A DNA stretch of 64,000 nucleotides from Nocardia brasiliensis ATCC 700358 (GCF_000250675.2 NC_018681.1:8308001-8372000), one strand, 5' to 3'. Counted from the stretch's first letter, positions 16,787 to 26,387 are shown. The notes: generated by a model not told the origin, from the letters alone. Made by a program: numbers and translations.

Positions 16787-17668
16787 TCAGGCCTGGGCAG
16801 CCAGCCGGACGAAAGCCGCAGTGTCGAGCGTCTCACCGCGCGCCGTCGGCGCGATGCCCGCGGCGACCAGGCGACGCTCGGCTTCGGCGGGCGAACCCGC
16901 CCAGCCGGAAAAGGCCGCGCGCAGCGTCTTTCGCCGTTGCGCAAAAGCGGCGTCGATCACCTCGAACACGCGGCGACGGTGCTCGGTATCGATCGGCCAC
17001 GGCGGTTCGGCGTAGCGCTCGACCCGGACCAGTCCCGAATCGACCCGCGGCACCGGCCAGAAAACCTGCGTGCCGACCGCACCCGCACGCCGGACCTTGC
17101 CGAAGAAGCCCGCCTTCACGCTGGGCACGCCGTAAACCCGGCTGCCCGGCTCGGCGGCGAGCCGGTCGGCCACCTCCGCCTGCACCATCACCAAAGAGAC
17201 CGCGATGCTGGGCAATTCGGCCAGTAGGTGCAGCAGCACCGGCACCGCGACGTTGTACGGCAGGTTCGCCACCAAGGCGGTCGGCGTCGCGGGCAGATCC
17301 GCGGCCGCCACGCGCAACGCGTCCGCCTGCACCACCGACAACCGGTCGGCCAGGGCCGGCGCCCGGTCGGCGATGGTCACCGGCAGGTGCTGCGCGAGCA
17401 CCGGATCGATCTCGACCGCGACCACCGAATCCACCACATCGAGCAGGGCCAGCGTCAGCGAACCCAGTCCGGGTCCGACCTCGAGCACCACGTCGTCGCG
17501 CCCGACACCGGCCGCCGTGACGATGCGCCGCACGGTGTTCGCGTCGTGCACGAAGTTCTGCCCGAGCTGCTTGGTCGGCCGCACGCCGAGTCGCTCGGCC
17601 AGCACCCGCACCTCGGCGGGGCCCAGCAGGGCGGCACTCCCACGACCAGCAATTTCGGCTTCGGACAC
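16787..17668 (-). CDS. rsmA: 16S rRNA dimethyladenosine transferase KsgA/RsmA
   Basis: 293 residues. It dimethylates the two adjacent adenosines in the 3' hairpin of 16S rRNA with S-adenosylmethionine during 30S maturation. Motif order is canonical: KQLGQNFVHDANTV, SAM loop VLEVGPGLGSLT, acidic VAVEIDP, catalytic NLPYNVAVP, and the C-terminal RRKTLRAAF block. It belongs to the rpfB-ksgA-ispE neighbourhood of actinobacteria, but a secreted lipase gene has been inserted between rpfB and this gene. Confidence 0.96.
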   Translation of the reverse strand: MSEAEIAGRGSAALLGPAEVRVLAERLGVRPTKQLGQNFVHDANTVRRIVTAAGVGRDDVVLEVGPGLGSLTLALLDVVDSVVAVEIDPVLAQHLPVTIADRAPALADRLSVVQADALRVAAADLPATPTALVANLPYNVAVPVLLHLLAELPSIAVSLVMVQAEVADRLAAEPGSRVYGVPSVKAGFFGKVRRAGAVGTQVFWPVPRVDSGLVRVERYAEPPWPIDTEHRRRVFEVIDAAFAQRRKTLRAAFSGWAGSPAEAERRLVAAGIAPTARGETLDTAAFVRLAAQA

Positions 17669-17700
17669 GCACAGAACCTATCAACCCCGCCGCGGCGGTC

Positions 17701-18891
17701 CTACCGCTCGGCCGGGCTCGCCTTGATGCGGTCCAGGAACGCGTCGATCGCGGTCTGCATGGCGGGGCTGATCTGGGTGTGCGCACCGGCGCCGAGGACG
17801 GTCTGGAAGTCGACTCCGTTCGCGGCGAACTGCGCGGCCAGCGCGCCGTGCAGCGGGGCGGGCACGACGGTGTCGGTGACGTTGAGCAACAACAGGATCG
17901 GCGCGTTGTATCCGGTGGTGGGCACGGTCAGGTACTCGTTCAGCGCGGAACGGATGGGCTCGGTGGCGAGCGACTCGTCGAGCAGATCGGCGACGCCGAG
18001 CCCGCGCACCCGGTCTCCGATGCGATCCAGGCACAGCGTGCCGACGCTGTCCAGCACGGCCCGGCCCTGCGGGGTGAGGTACTGATCGACGCGCACATCG
18101 GGGTGCGCGGCGCGCAGGCCCGCCAGGATGCTGACGAAGAAGCTCATCGCGCCGTCGGCGTCGGGCAGCGGAGGCACCAGCGGACCGGCGAGCGGCAGCA
18201 CCTTCTCCACGTCGGATTCGGGGTCGATCGCCACGGTGCCGCGGAAATCGAGATCCGGCGCGTAGGTCACCTGCCGGTGCGCGGTGGCCAGTGCGGCCTG
18301 TCCGCCCTGTGAGCCGCCGAAAACCGCCCAGGTGCGGGAGAGTTCGGGATGGGCCGCGCGGGCGGCGTGCAGCAGGTCGAGCGTGGCCGTCGCCTCGGTG
18401 CTGGTCTCGAGATAGGGATGCGGGCCGGTGTTGAACCGGCCGAGCCCCAGGTAATCCGGCGCGACCACCGCGAAGCCGCGGGACAGGAAGCCTTGGATCA
18501 GCGCGTCCTCTTTGGCCCGGCTCTCCGGGTACGGCCGGCCGGCCGGATCCGACTGGCCGCCGCAGCCCATGCCGAGCCCGGTGGTGCCGTGGTCGTAGGC
18601 GATGATCGGCCAACCCGCGGCGGGGGCGGTGCCGCGGGGCACGAAGAGCGCGCCGCTGGCCGGGCGCGGCGTCCCGTCCGAGCCGCGCATCCAGTACTCG
18701 ACGACCGAACCGCCCGAGGTGCCACGCCACCCGTCCGGCTGCGCGATCTCCGAGATCAGCGCGCCGGGGGCGGCCGCGTGGGCGGGCGCGATCTGCGCGG
18801 ACAACGTGGCACTCGCCGACAAGATCGTCACCGCGACTGCTCGCTTGCACATCTGGACAACTCGCACCGCACACCTCACAACCCGACCCAC
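17701..18891 (-). CDS. Secreted lipase (secretory lipase family)
   Basis: 396 residues. A signal peptide is evident (CKRAVAVTILSASATLSAQ... ending at AHA, cleavage near residue 39), so the enzyme is exported. The alpha/beta-hydrolase nucleophile elbow is GGSQGG, preceded by FAVVAPDYLGLG; a late DTVVP segment and GAGAHTQ supply acid and histidine candidates. Length and motifs fit the secretory-lipase (LIP) family, which hydrolyses acyl esters of triglycerides or host lipids. GTG 18891 is used; ATG 18852 (MCKRAV) is an equally plausible start. A -10-like TATACA lies just upstream (near 18914-18919 on this strand). It interrupts the rpfB-ksgA order seen in mycobacteria. Confidence 0.83.
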   Translation of the reverse strand: MGRVVRCAVRVVQMCKRAVAVTILSASATLSAQIAPAHAAAPGALISEIAQPDGWRGTSGGSVVEYWMRGSDGTPRPASGALFVPRGTAPAAGWPIIAYDHGTTGLGMGCGGQSDPAGRPYPESRAKEDALIQGFLSRGFAVVAPDYLGLGRFNTGPHPYLETSTEATATLDLLHAARAAHPELSRTWAVFGGSQGGQAALATAHRQVTYAPDLDFRGTVAIDPESDVEKVLPLAGPLVPPLPDADGAMSFFVSILAGLRAAHPDVRVDQYLTPQGRAVLDSVGTLCLDRIGDRVRGLGVADLLDESLATEPIRSALNEYLTVPTTGYNAPILLLLNVTDTVVPAPLHGALAAQFAANGVDFQTVLGAGAHTQISPAMQTAIDAFLDRIKASPAER

Positions 18892-19006
18892 ACCGTCACC
18901 AAACCTGGACGAGTGTATAGATCAGTCGGAGAGTGCCAGGTCGGCGTGGCGCGGCCGCGAATGAAAAACGAATTCGCGGATCACCGAGCGTGACCGGCGT
19001 CACCGA

Positions 19007-20185
19007 TCAGCTGATGCCGAGCCGGCTCGTGCAGGCGGGCCACGCGCCCCAACCCTGGCGGGCGCGGGTGATTTCGGCGATGGCGATCTGTTCCTCGCGA
19101 GTGGCGAGATCGGCGCGCGGCGCGTACTTCAAGCCACCCTGGCGTTCCCAGGTGCCCTGGTCGAATTGGATGCCGCCGTAGTAACCGTTGCCGTTGTTGA
19201 TGCTCCAGTTGCCGGTGGACTCGCAGCGGGCCAGCGCGTCCCAGGTCGCGCCGTCGCGCACCGGCGGCACCTCGGTGCCGGGCTTGGCGCCCTTGCGCAC
19301 AGTCTTCGGCTGAGCCGTGACCGTCACGGTCGAGTTGATCGGCTTGCGGTCCACCTCGACGCCGTTGACCATGGTGACCGCGAAGGTGACGTCCTGCACC
19401 CCGGGCGCGCCGGGGGTCTCCACCACCGACCGGCTCATGTTCATGGCCGGGTCTTCGATCACGTTCTCCGGCGGATCGAGCGGCAGCGTCTCGGTCCGGT
19501 TTTCGGTTCGCTTGCGCGTCACCGTGATTCGCTGGCCCTCCGTGAGCGGTGTGGACGCCGCGGGCTCGACGGTGTCCTGCTCGAGCAGCGGAACGCCGGC
19601 CACCGCGAGGAATTCGCCGACCGTCGGCGCCGCGAGGCGGACATCGACGAAGGAGCCGACGCCGTCGCGCAGCGCGACCGACCGGGGCGTCGCGACCTGC
19701 AACGCGGCGCCTTCCAGCGGGAGCTTCTCGTTGCGCGCGGGGGAAACGTAGACCTCCCGGGGCAGATCGAGTTGTTCGAGCGCCTCGCCGGCGGTCAGGC
19801 CGGTGGTCCACACCTTGCGCGGTTGACCGTCGACCTGCAGTTCGACCTCACGGGCCCGATTGAGCGTGATCGTCGCACCATCGCCGATCCGCGCAGCCAG
19901 CGCGGGGGCCACCTTGTCGCGCTCGGTGACGGCGAAACCCGCCGCCCGCAGCACGCCGCGCACGTCGGTGGACATCGTGGTCTCGAACAGCTTCTCGCCG
20001 TCCACGACCACGGTCACCGTCTTGCGGTTCACGATCGCCAGGCCTGCCCCGACGATCAACGTCATCAGCAGCGCCGCGACCGCCGCGTACAGCAGCGGCG
20101 AGCGGGACTGGTTGATCCGCGTGATCGGCCACAGGATCGCGGAGCGATCCAGTGGGACGTGGCGAGCGGGCGACGGATGGGCCAT
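19007..20185 (-). CDS. rpfB: Resuscitation-promoting factor RpfB
   Basis: 392 residues from ATG 20185 (GTG 20191 is possible). A TATCGT -10 at 20195-20200 places transcription start at about the ATG, so the mRNA is probably leaderless. Domains: membrane anchor at about residues 30-52, three DUF348 repeats (about 55-220), a G5 domain (about 225-300), and the Rpf lysozyme-like domain at the C-terminus with WDALARCESTGNW, catalytic glutamate E322, and GYYGGIQFDQGTW. It cleaves peptidoglycan and promotes regrowth of dormant cells. An M. tuberculosis rpfB leader RNA switch has been reported; here the gap to tatD is 190 bp and I could not recognise one. Confidence 0.94.
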   Translation of the reverse strand: MAHPSPARHVPLDRSAILWPITRINQSRSPLLYAAVAALLMTLIVGAGLAIVNRKTVTVVVDGEKLFETTMSTDVRGVLRAAGFAVTERDKVAPALAARIGDGATITLNRAREVELQVDGQPRKVWTTGLTAGEALEQLDLPREVYVSPARNEKLPLEGAALQVATPRSVALRDGVGSFVDVRLAAPTVGEFLAVAGVPLLEQDTVEPAASTPLTEGQRITVTRKRTENRTETLPLDPPENVIEDPAMNMSRSVVETPGAPGVQDVTFAVTMVNGVEVDRKPINSTVTVTAQPKTVRKGAKPGTEVPPVRDGATWDALARCESTGNWSINNGNGYYGGIQFDQGTWERQGGLKYAPRADLATREEQIAIAEITRARQGWGAWPACTSRLGIS

Positions 20186-20381
20186 GGTCACAGCACGATA
20201 ACGAAGGGGTCGGGGGCCGACAACCTACAGTTGCTTCAGCTGGGGCTTTCAATATCACGGAGCGATATCGACACCGCAGGTTAATCACGAAACGGGACCG
20301 GCACAGTGACGTAGGACACACTTCGCATATCCAGGGTCCTTGCGGGTATCCGCGCGGGCGGGTCGGAATCCGGCGTGTCGG

Positions 20382-21209
20382 TCAAATGCCGTAGACGCGG
20401 CGCGCATTGGCCGTGCTGATCTTCGCGAGTTCCGCCGGATCTTGTTCCCGAATTTCCGCGAGCGCGCGCACGGTGTACGGCAGGCAGTACGGCTCATTGG
20501 GCGCGCCGCGAAATGGGTGCGGGGTCAGATAGGGCGCGTCCGTTTCGACCAGAATTTGCTCGTCGGGCACGACCTTCGCGGCCTCACGCAACTCGTGCGC
20601 ATTCTTGAAACTCACCGTGCCGGAGAAACTCAGCACATAGCCCTCGGCCACACAGGACAGCGCCATATTCGTATCCGACGAAAAGCAGTGGAAGATCACG
20701 GTGTCCGGCGCGCCCTCATCCAGCAGCACGGTCAGCAGATCGTGATCGGCCTCGCGATTGTGGATCATCAGCGGTTTGCGTAGCCGCTTCGCCAGATCGA
20801 TGTGCCAGCGGAAACCCTCGATCTGTGTCTCGATATCGGCACAGCCGTCCAGCTTGCCCGGCCAGTAATAGTCCAGGCCGGTCTCGCCGATCGCCACCAC
20901 CCTGGGGTCCGCGCCGAGCCGTGCCAGCTCCGCCTTGGCCGCGTCGTCGAGCGCGTTCGCGCGCGTCGGATGCAAGGCGACCGCGGCGTACACGCGCGAA
21001 TCCCAGTGCGCGGCTTGCACAGCCCACCGCGCCGCGGCCAGGTCGTCCGCGACGGTCACCACCTGCCCGACGCCGACCGAGGCCGCCCGATCCACGATCG
21101 CGGCGGTCGAGGCCGCGTCGGTGGCGCCGCAGGCATCGAGGTGGGTGTGCGCGTCGATGATCGGCGCGAGCGGCTCGGGCAGGTCCGGAGCTGGGCGCTT
21201 GCCGCTCAT
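20382..21209 (-). CDS. tatD: TatD-family metal-dependent hydrolase
   Basis: 275 residues. TatD enzymes are TIM-barrel nucleases acting 3' to 5' on DNA or RNA. The metal site pattern is intact: IIDAHTHLDACG (HxH), GETGLDYYW, MIHNREAD, IFHCFSSD and VETDAPYLTP. It lies between rpfB and the divergent metG, the same order as Rv1009-Rv1007c. About 83 bp separate its start from the metG ATG. Confidence 0.93.
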   Translation of the reverse strand: MSGKRPAPDLPEPLAPIIDAHTHLDACGATDAASTAAIVDRAASVGVGQVVTVADDLAAARWAVQAAHWDSRVYAAVALHPTRANALDDAAKAELARLGADPRVVAIGETGLDYYWPGKLDGCADIETQIEGFRWHIDLAKRLRKPLMIHNREADHDLLTVLLDEGAPDTVIFHCFSSDTNMALSCVAEGYVLSFSGTVSFKNAHELREAAKVVPDEQILVETDAPYLTPHPFRGAPNEPYCLPYTVRALAEIREQDPAELAKISTANARRVYGI

Positions 21210-21292
21210 CGGACGCTCCCGGCGACCCCGGCGACGGTGCAGTGGATGTTCACGCGAACGAGGAAGACCACGCGGATTACAGTAGACGCACC

Positions 21293-22852
21293 ATGAGCGA
21301 CGTCGACCGCCCCGCCTTCTACATCACCACGGCCATCGCGTACCCCAACGGTGCGCCGCATATCGGGCATGCGTACGAGTACATCTCGGCCGATGCCATC
21401 GCCCGGTTCAAACGCCTCGACGGGTACGACGTCTTCTTCATGACGGGTACCGACGAGCACGGCCAGAAGATGCAACAGACGGCCGTCGCCGAGGGCATCC
21501 CGGTGCAGGAACTCGCGGCGCGCAACTCCGACGTGTTCGAGGCGATGGACAAGACGCTCGACATCTCCTTCGACCGGTTCATCCGCACCACCGACGAGGA
21601 CCACCAGGCGGCCAGTGTGGCGATCTGGGAGCGGATGCTCGCCAACGGCGACATCTACCTCGGCAACTACTCGGGCTGGTACTCCGTGCGCGACGAGGCG
21701 TTCTACACCGAGGAGGAGACCACGCTGCTCGACGACGGCAGCCGGATCTCCACCGAGTCGAAGACGCCGGTCACCTGGACCGAGGAGTCGAACTACTTCT
21801 TCCGGCTCTCCGCCTACCAGGACAAGCTGCTCGCGCTGTACGAAGAGCATCCCGAATTCATCGCGCCCGCAACGCGACGCAACGAGATCGTCAGCTACGT
21901 CAAGGCGGGGCTGAAGGATCTGTCCATCTCGCGCACCACCTTCGACTGGGGTGTGCCGGTGCCGGGTCATCCCGATCATGTGATGTACGTCTGGGTGGAC
22001 GCGCTCACCAACTACATCACCGGCGTCGGCTTCCCGGACACCGAATCCGCTGCGTTCCAGCGGTTCTGGCCCGCCGACGTGCACATCATCGGCAAGGACA
22101 TCACGCGGTTCCACACCGTCTACTGGCCCGCGTTCCTGCTCTCGGCCGGGGTGCAGCTGCCGAAACGCGTTTACGTGCACGGGTTCCTGTACAACAAGGG
22201 CGAGAAGATGTCCAAGTCGGTCGGCAATGTGGTCGACCCGCTCGCGCTGGTGGAGAGCTACGGCCTGGACGCGGTGCGCTTCTTCCTGCTCCGCGAGATC
22301 TCCTACGGCCAGGACGGCAGCTACAGCCACGAGGCGATCGTCGGCCGGATCAATACAGATCTGGCCAACGAGTTCGGCAATCTCGTGCAGCGCAGCACCA
22401 AGCTGGTGGCCCGGGACTGCGGCGGCGTGGTGCCGACGCCCGGCGAGTTTACCGCCGACGACCGCGCACTGCTCGACCTCGCGAACGGGCTGCTCGACCG
22501 CTGCCGCGCCGAATTCGACAGCCAGCAGCTGCATCTCGCGCTGGAGGCGATCTGGCTGACGCTCGGCGAGACCAACCGGTACTTCTCCGCGCAGGCGCCG
22601 TGGGCGCTGGCCAAGGCGGGTACCCCGGAGGATCTGGCGCGCGAGGCGACCGTGCTGTACGTGACGCTCGAGGTGCTGCGCATCGTCGCGATCCTGGTGC
22701 AGCCGGTGATGCCGGGTTCAGCGGGCAAGATCCTCGATCAGCTCGGCCAGTCCGAGCGCACGTTCGCCGATATCGCGACCCCGATCGTGCCCGGCGTCGC
22801 GCTGCCCGCGCCGGAACCGGTGTACCCCAAGTACATCGAGCCCAAGGAGTAA
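21293..22852 (+). CDS. metG: Methionyl-tRNA synthetase
   Basis: 519 residues from ATG 21293; a longer frame from 21242 would overlap the tatD promoter and adds unconserved residues. Class I synthetase with the HIGH motif as HIGH (H23-H26 in PHIGHAYEY) and KMSKS at 305-309, followed by the helical anticodon-binding domain with FSAQAPWALAK. The four-cysteine zinc knuckle of the E. coli type is absent, as in the shorter MetG2/MetS of mycobacteria. It charges tRNA-Met. No C-terminal tRNA-binding extension is present. Confidence 0.95.
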   Translation: MSDVDRPAFYITTAIAYPNGAPHIGHAYEYISADAIARFKRLDGYDVFFMTGTDEHGQKMQQTAVAEGIPVQELAARNSDVFEAMDKTLDISFDRFIRTTDEDHQAASVAIWERMLANGDIYLGNYSGWYSVRDEAFYTEEETTLLDDGSRISTESKTPVTWTEESNYFFRLSAYQDKLLALYEEHPEFIAPATRRNEIVSYVKAGLKDLSISRTTFDWGVPVPGHPDHVMYVWVDALTNYITGVGFPDTESAAFQRFWPADVHIIGKDITRFHTVYWPAFLLSAGVQLPKRVYVHGFLYNKGEKMSKSVGNVVDPLALVESYGLDAVRFFLLREISYGQDGSYSHEAIVGRINTDLANEFGNLVQRSTKLVARDCGGVVPTPGEFTADDRALLDLANGLLDRCRAEFDSQQLHLALEAIWLTLGETNRYFSAQAPWALAKAGTPEDLAREATVLYVTLEVLRIVAILVQPVMPGSAGKILDQLGQSERTFADIATPIVPGVALPAPEPVYPKYIEPKE

Positions 22853-22958
22853 CGGCGCTCTCGGCGGCCGACCCCCTACCGGTGCGTAATCGCCTGGCGC
22901 GCATCGGGATAATGCCGAGTTACGGTTGCTCGTGGTCGGCCGACGAGGGAGGGCAGTT

Positions 22959-23642
22959 ATGCGCCGGGAGTTAGCGACAGAGGCGACAGCGCGGGCGGCG
23001 GGCGGCGCCCCGGGACCGAGTTCCGGCTTCGCCGACCGGCATCGGGCGGCCCGCGACGCGGTGCTGGTATCGCAGCGCGGACGCCTGATCGAGGCGATGG
23101 TCGAATGCGTGGACTGCAAGGGCTATCCGGCCACGACGCTCACCGATATCGTTGCCCGGGCCCGGGTTTCGCGCAGCACCTTCTACGAGCACTTCGCCAA
23201 CAAGGAGGAGTGTTTCGTCGAGGCGGTGCACACCGGCGTCGATATCGTGGCGAGCCGGATCGCCGAGGAACTCGCACAGCTGCCACCGGACGCCGACGCC
23301 GCGGCGCGGATCGAGTCGATCGTCGTCACCTTCTGCGAAACCGTGGCCACCGAACCGGATTTCGCCCGGCTGATCCTCGTCGAATCGTTCAAGGTGAACC
23401 AGCAGGCCGTCGACTACCGCGATCTCGCGGTGGATCGCTTCGCCGAGCTGTACCGGATCTTCTACCATCAAGCGCGCCAAGCGGATCCGACGCTACCCGC
23501 GCTGTCCGACGAGTTGATCGCGCTCCTCCCGGACGCCATCGGCGAACGCACCCGTCGCGTCATCATCGCCCAGGGCCCGGCGCACGTTCCCGCGCTGGCG
23601 CCCCTGTTCATCGAGTTCGTCACCACGACCCTGGCGCTCTAG
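22959..23642 (+). CDS. TetR-family regulator
   Basis: 227 residues from ATG 22959, preceded by GAGGGAGGG. About 45 residues of polar leader precede the HTH (TTLTDIVARARVSRSTFYEH, about residues 70-90), followed by FANKEECF and a helical effector domain ending in ALAPLFIEFVTTTLAL. The similarly built TetR at 44160 has the same KEECF and ALAPI endings, so the two are probably the same subfamily. No divergently transcribed target lies next to it; the following gene is convergent. Target unknown. Confidence 0.85.
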   Translation: MRRELATEATARAAGGAPGPSSGFADRHRAARDAVLVSQRGRLIEAMVECVDCKGYPATTLTDIVARARVSRSTFYEHFANKEECFVEAVHTGVDIVASRIAEELAQLPPDADAAARIESIVVTFCETVATEPDFARLILVESFKVNQQAVDYRDLAVDRFAELYRIFYHQARQADPTLPALSDELIALLPDAIGERTRRVIIAQGPAHVPALAPLFIEFVTTTLAL

Positions 23643-23649
23643 GCCCGCC

Positions 23650-23682
23650 CGCCGACGGATGACCCCGGGCCACCCGTCGGCG
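23650..23682. terminator. Bidirectional hairpin
   Basis: 9-bp perfect stem CGCCGACGG / CCGTCGGCG with a 15-base loop between the convergent TetR gene and the PEP-mutase-family gene. Confidence 0.55.
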
Positions 23683-23687
23683 ACAGT

Positions 23688-24440
23688 TCACTTCCAGCGG
23701 GCGAGCAGCCGCTCGATCTCGGCGGTGAGGGCGCGCTGCAGGAACGGGCCGAAGCTGATCCGGGCAACCCCCTGATCGGCGAGCACCGCCTTGTCCGACT
23801 TGTCGGGCAGACCGACCATGCTGATCGGCAACGGCAATTCGCCGGTGAGCCTGCGCACGTCGGCGTCTTCGCGCGCGCCGGCCGGGAAGAGCACGTCGGC
23901 GCCCGCGGCGGCGGCCAGGCGCAGGCGTTCGATCGCCCGGTCCACCCGGTCGGCCGCGTCGCCGTCGGCCCGGATGAACAGATCGGTCCTGGCGTTCACC
24001 ACGACGTGCACACCGGCCGCGTCGGCGAACTGACGCAGGCCGTGCACGAGGTCGGCGTGCTCCTGCGGCGCGCGCAGCCGCCCGCCCTCGCTGTGCACCG
24101 TGTCCTCGATGTTGAGCCCGACGGCCCCGGCCTCGAGCAAGCCCTCGATCAGCTGGGCGGGTTCGAGGCCGTAGCCCGATTCCAGGTCCACCGACACCGG
24201 CACCTCGACGGCCTCGGTGATCTGGCGGACGCGAGTGAGCGACTCGGCGAAGGTCATGCCTTCACCGTCGCTGCGACCGAGCGAGTCGGCGACCGGGTGG
24301 CTGCCCACGGTGAGCGCCGAAAACCCCGCTTCCACAGCGACTTTCGCGGACCACGCATCCCAGACGGTGGGCAGGACGGCCGGATCGCCGGGGCGGTGCA
24401 GCGCGAGAAATTCCTTTGCCTTGTTCTCCAGTGAAGTCAT
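23688..24440 (-). CDS. Isocitrate lyase / PEP mutase family protein
   Basis: 250 residues from ATG 24440 (MTSLENKAKEF). TIM-barrel enzyme of the ICL/PEPM family: PTVWDAWSAKVAVEAGFSAL, VDLESGYG with the metal-binding Asp/Glu, NIEDTVHSEGG, VNARTDLF and FPAGARE follow the family order. The KKCGH catalytic loop of true isocitrate lyases is not present, so it is not AceA. Members include 2-methylisocitrate lyases, carboxyPEP mutases and oxaloacetate hydrolases; the substrate cannot be assigned. It sits 14 bp downstream of a secreted propeller gene on the same strand. Confidence 0.85.
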   Translation of the reverse strand: MTSLENKAKEFLALHRPGDPAVLPTVWDAWSAKVAVEAGFSALTVGSHPVADSLGRSDGEGMTFAESLTRVRQITEAVEVPVSVDLESGYGLEPAQLIEGLLEAGAVGLNIEDTVHSEGGRLRAPQEHADLVHGLRQFADAAGVHVVVNARTDLFIRADGDAADRVDRAIERLRLAAAAGADVLFPAGAREDADVRRLTGELPLPISMVGLPDKSDKAVLADQGVARISFGPFLQRALTAEIERLLARWK

Positions 24441-24454
24441 GGAACCATCTTCGC

Positions 24455-25387
24455 TCAGGGCGGGGTCAAGCGGGTGATCGCGCCGGTGAAGCTGGTGACG
24501 TACAGCGCGCCCGGATCCCAGCCGGGGCCCGCGCCGAAGCGGGCCGAGGTGGCGAACGGGATGCCGTCCGCGACAACACAGGTTCGGGCGGTGTCGGGAT
24601 CGATGCGCAGGACCCGTCCGGCCGCATTCAAGGCCAGGTACACGGCGCCGTCGGGGCCGACGGTCAGATCGTCGGCGGCATTGAGCGGACCGAAGCCGGG
24701 CACGGTGATCCGGGCGGGCGGCGCGTCCGGCTGCGCCAGGTCGATCGCGGCCAGCGTGGTGACGGGCTCGAAGGTGGTGGAGACGAAGAGTGTGCGCCGC
24801 GTGCCGTCGTAGGCGAGGCCGTTCGTCGACGTCAGCTCGGCGACGAACGGACGCGCGCCGGTGCCGTCCGCGGCGATCCTGGTGAGCGTGTTCGGCGAAC
24901 CGAGGTCCCGGCTCACCACGAAGTCGCCGTCGGGCAACGCGGCTAGACCGTTCGGCGCCGTCAGCCCGCGGGCCACGGTCGCGACGGTGCCCCGATCCAG
25001 GTCCAGCGCCTCGATCGTGCCGTCGGCTCGCCCGGCGAACCCGCTGCTCAACGATCCACCGGTGGTGAAATACGCGGTGGCGCCGGACACTACGATGCCG
25101 CCCGGGGAACTGACCTGCGCCAGCTCCGTGCGCGACCCGTCCGAGCCCAGTCGGCGCAGCGCTCCGCCCACGCCGGACGCGGGCACCTCGGACAGCAGCA
25201 TCCCGCCGCGTCCGTCGAACGCCAGGTTCTCGAGGATGCCGTATCCGGACGCCACGGTCGACGACGCCCACCGCGCACACCCCTGCGCCGGGCCGTCCTC
25301 GGCGACCGCCGACCCCGTCCCCGCGACCGTGGTGAGCGCGACGCCCACCGCTAGCACACTGTTGACCAGCACCCGGCGCATCGCCAT
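24455..25387 (-). CDS. Secreted SMP-30/NHL-type beta-propeller protein
   Basis: 310 residues. N-terminal signal peptide (MAMRRVLVNSVLAVGVALTT..., cleavage near AVA-ED at about residue 29). The rest is a series of short repeats with NLAFDGRGG, NGLAALPDGDFVVSRD, NGLAYDGTRRTLFVS and DDLTVGPDGAVYLALN, the pattern of SMP-30/gluconolactonase-like six-bladed propellers. Such proteins are extracellular lactonases or ligand binders. No enzymatic residues can be assigned. Upstream of the PEPM-family gene, probably in one operon. Confidence 0.78.
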   Translation of the reverse strand: MAMRRVLVNSVLAVGVALTTVAGTGSAVAEDGPAQGCARWASSTVASGYGILENLAFDGRGGMLLSEVPASGVGGALRRLGSDGSRTELAQVSSPGGIVVSGATAYFTTGGSLSSGFAGRADGTIEALDLDRGTVATVARGLTAPNGLAALPDGDFVVSRDLGSPNTLTRIAADGTGARPFVAELTSTNGLAYDGTRRTLFVSTTFEPVTTLAAIDLAQPDAPPARITVPGFGPLNAADDLTVGPDGAVYLALNAAGRVLRIDPDTARTCVVADGIPFATSARFGAGPGWDPGALYVTSFTGAITRLTPP

Positions 25388-25526
25388 CGAATCGTCCTCC
25401 CCTGCAACAACGTCTGTTCGCGGCCCAACCTAGCGGTCGGTGGCCGAGCAGACGAGGAGAATCCGATCCTTTGTCAGTCTGCCGATTTCCGTGGCCGAGA
25501 CCTGGCGGGTCGCACAACCGCGCCGG

Positions 25527-26387
25527 TCAGTCCGCGTCGTCGCGGCGCGCGGTCAGCACGGCGTCGTACAGTTCGTTGCGGGAAACGTTGTGGTCGGCGG
25601 CGATTCGGGCGCAAGCGGCCTTGAGGCGCAGACCGTCCGCGGTCAGCGCTTCGACCTCGGCGACCAGATCGGCGGGGTCGGCCGCTTTCGGTTGCGCGCC
25701 CGCGAGCACGACGGTGATCTCACCGCGCGCGCCGTCCACGGCCCAGGCGGCGAGTTCGGCGAGGGTCCCTCGCACGACCTCCTCGTAGGTCTTGGTCAAT
25801 TCCCGGCAGACGGCGGCGCGGCGGTCGGGGCCGAGCACCTCGACCGCGTCGGCCAGGCAGTCGGCGAGCCGATGCGGCGCCTCGAAGAAGACGCAGGCCC
25901 GCGATTCGACAGCCAAGGTGCGCAACCACTCTCGCCGCTGCCCGGACTTGCGCGGCGCGAAACCGTCGAAGCAGAACCGCTCCACCGGCAGCGCGGACAG
26001 CGCCAAAGCCGTGGTGACCGCGGACGGTCCGGGCAGGCAGGTCACCGGTAGGTCGCGTTCGGCGCAGGCCGCGACCAGCCGATAGCCGGGATCGCTGACC
26101 GACGGCATGCCCGCGTCGGTGACCAGCAGCACCGTGCGTCCCGCCGCGATATCGCCGAGCAGCGCCGGAATCCGCGCGGTCTCCACATGGTCGTAGAAGC
26201 TCACCACCCGACCGGTGATCTCCACCCCGAGCGCCTTGGCCAGCGACTTGGTTCGCCTGGTGTCCTCCGCCGCGACGATGTCGGCCGACCCGAGCGCGTC
26301 GCGCAGGCGCTGCGACGCGTCCCCGATATCGCCCATCGGCGTCGCCGCGAGCACCAGCCTGCCCGACCCAGTCGCCTCGTCCGCCAC
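25527..26387 (-). CDS. rsmI: 16S rRNA (cytidine-2'-O)-methyltransferase RsmI
   Basis: 286 residues. SPOUT-unrelated tetrapyrrole-methylase fold enzyme that 2'-O-methylates C1402 of 16S rRNA. Typical blocks: GRLVLAATPMGDIGDASQR, AAEDTRRTKSL, LVTDAGMPSVSDPGYR, LPGPSAVTTALALSALP, FFEAPHRLADCL and CRELTKTYEEVVRGTL. In the common bacterial order it lies divergent from pmt (Rv1003/Rv1002c), and that is the order here. Confidence 0.94.
   Translation of the reverse strand: MADEATGSGRLVLAATPMGDIGDASQRLRDALGSADIVAAEDTRRTKSLAKALGVEITGRVVSFYDHVETARIPALLGDIAAGRTVLLVTDAGMPSVSDPGYRLVAACAERDLPVTCLPGPSAVTTALALSALPVERFCFDGFAPRKSGQRREWLRTLAVESRACVFFEAPHRLADCLADAVEVLGPDRRAAVCRELTKTYEEVVRGTLAELAAWAVDGARGEITVVLAGAQPKAADPADLVAEVEALTADGLRLKAACARIAADHNVSRNELYDAVLTARRDDAD

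Noticed and set aside
16571..17227. Plus-strand open frame opposite ksgA
   Set aside because: Low-complexity Arg/Gly-rich shadow of ksgA.
20192..20381. A leader RNA switch or ydaO-type riboswitch upstream of rpfB
   Set aside because: The -10 just before the ATG suggests a leaderless mRNA and no riboswitch fold was recognised; a covariance search would be needed.
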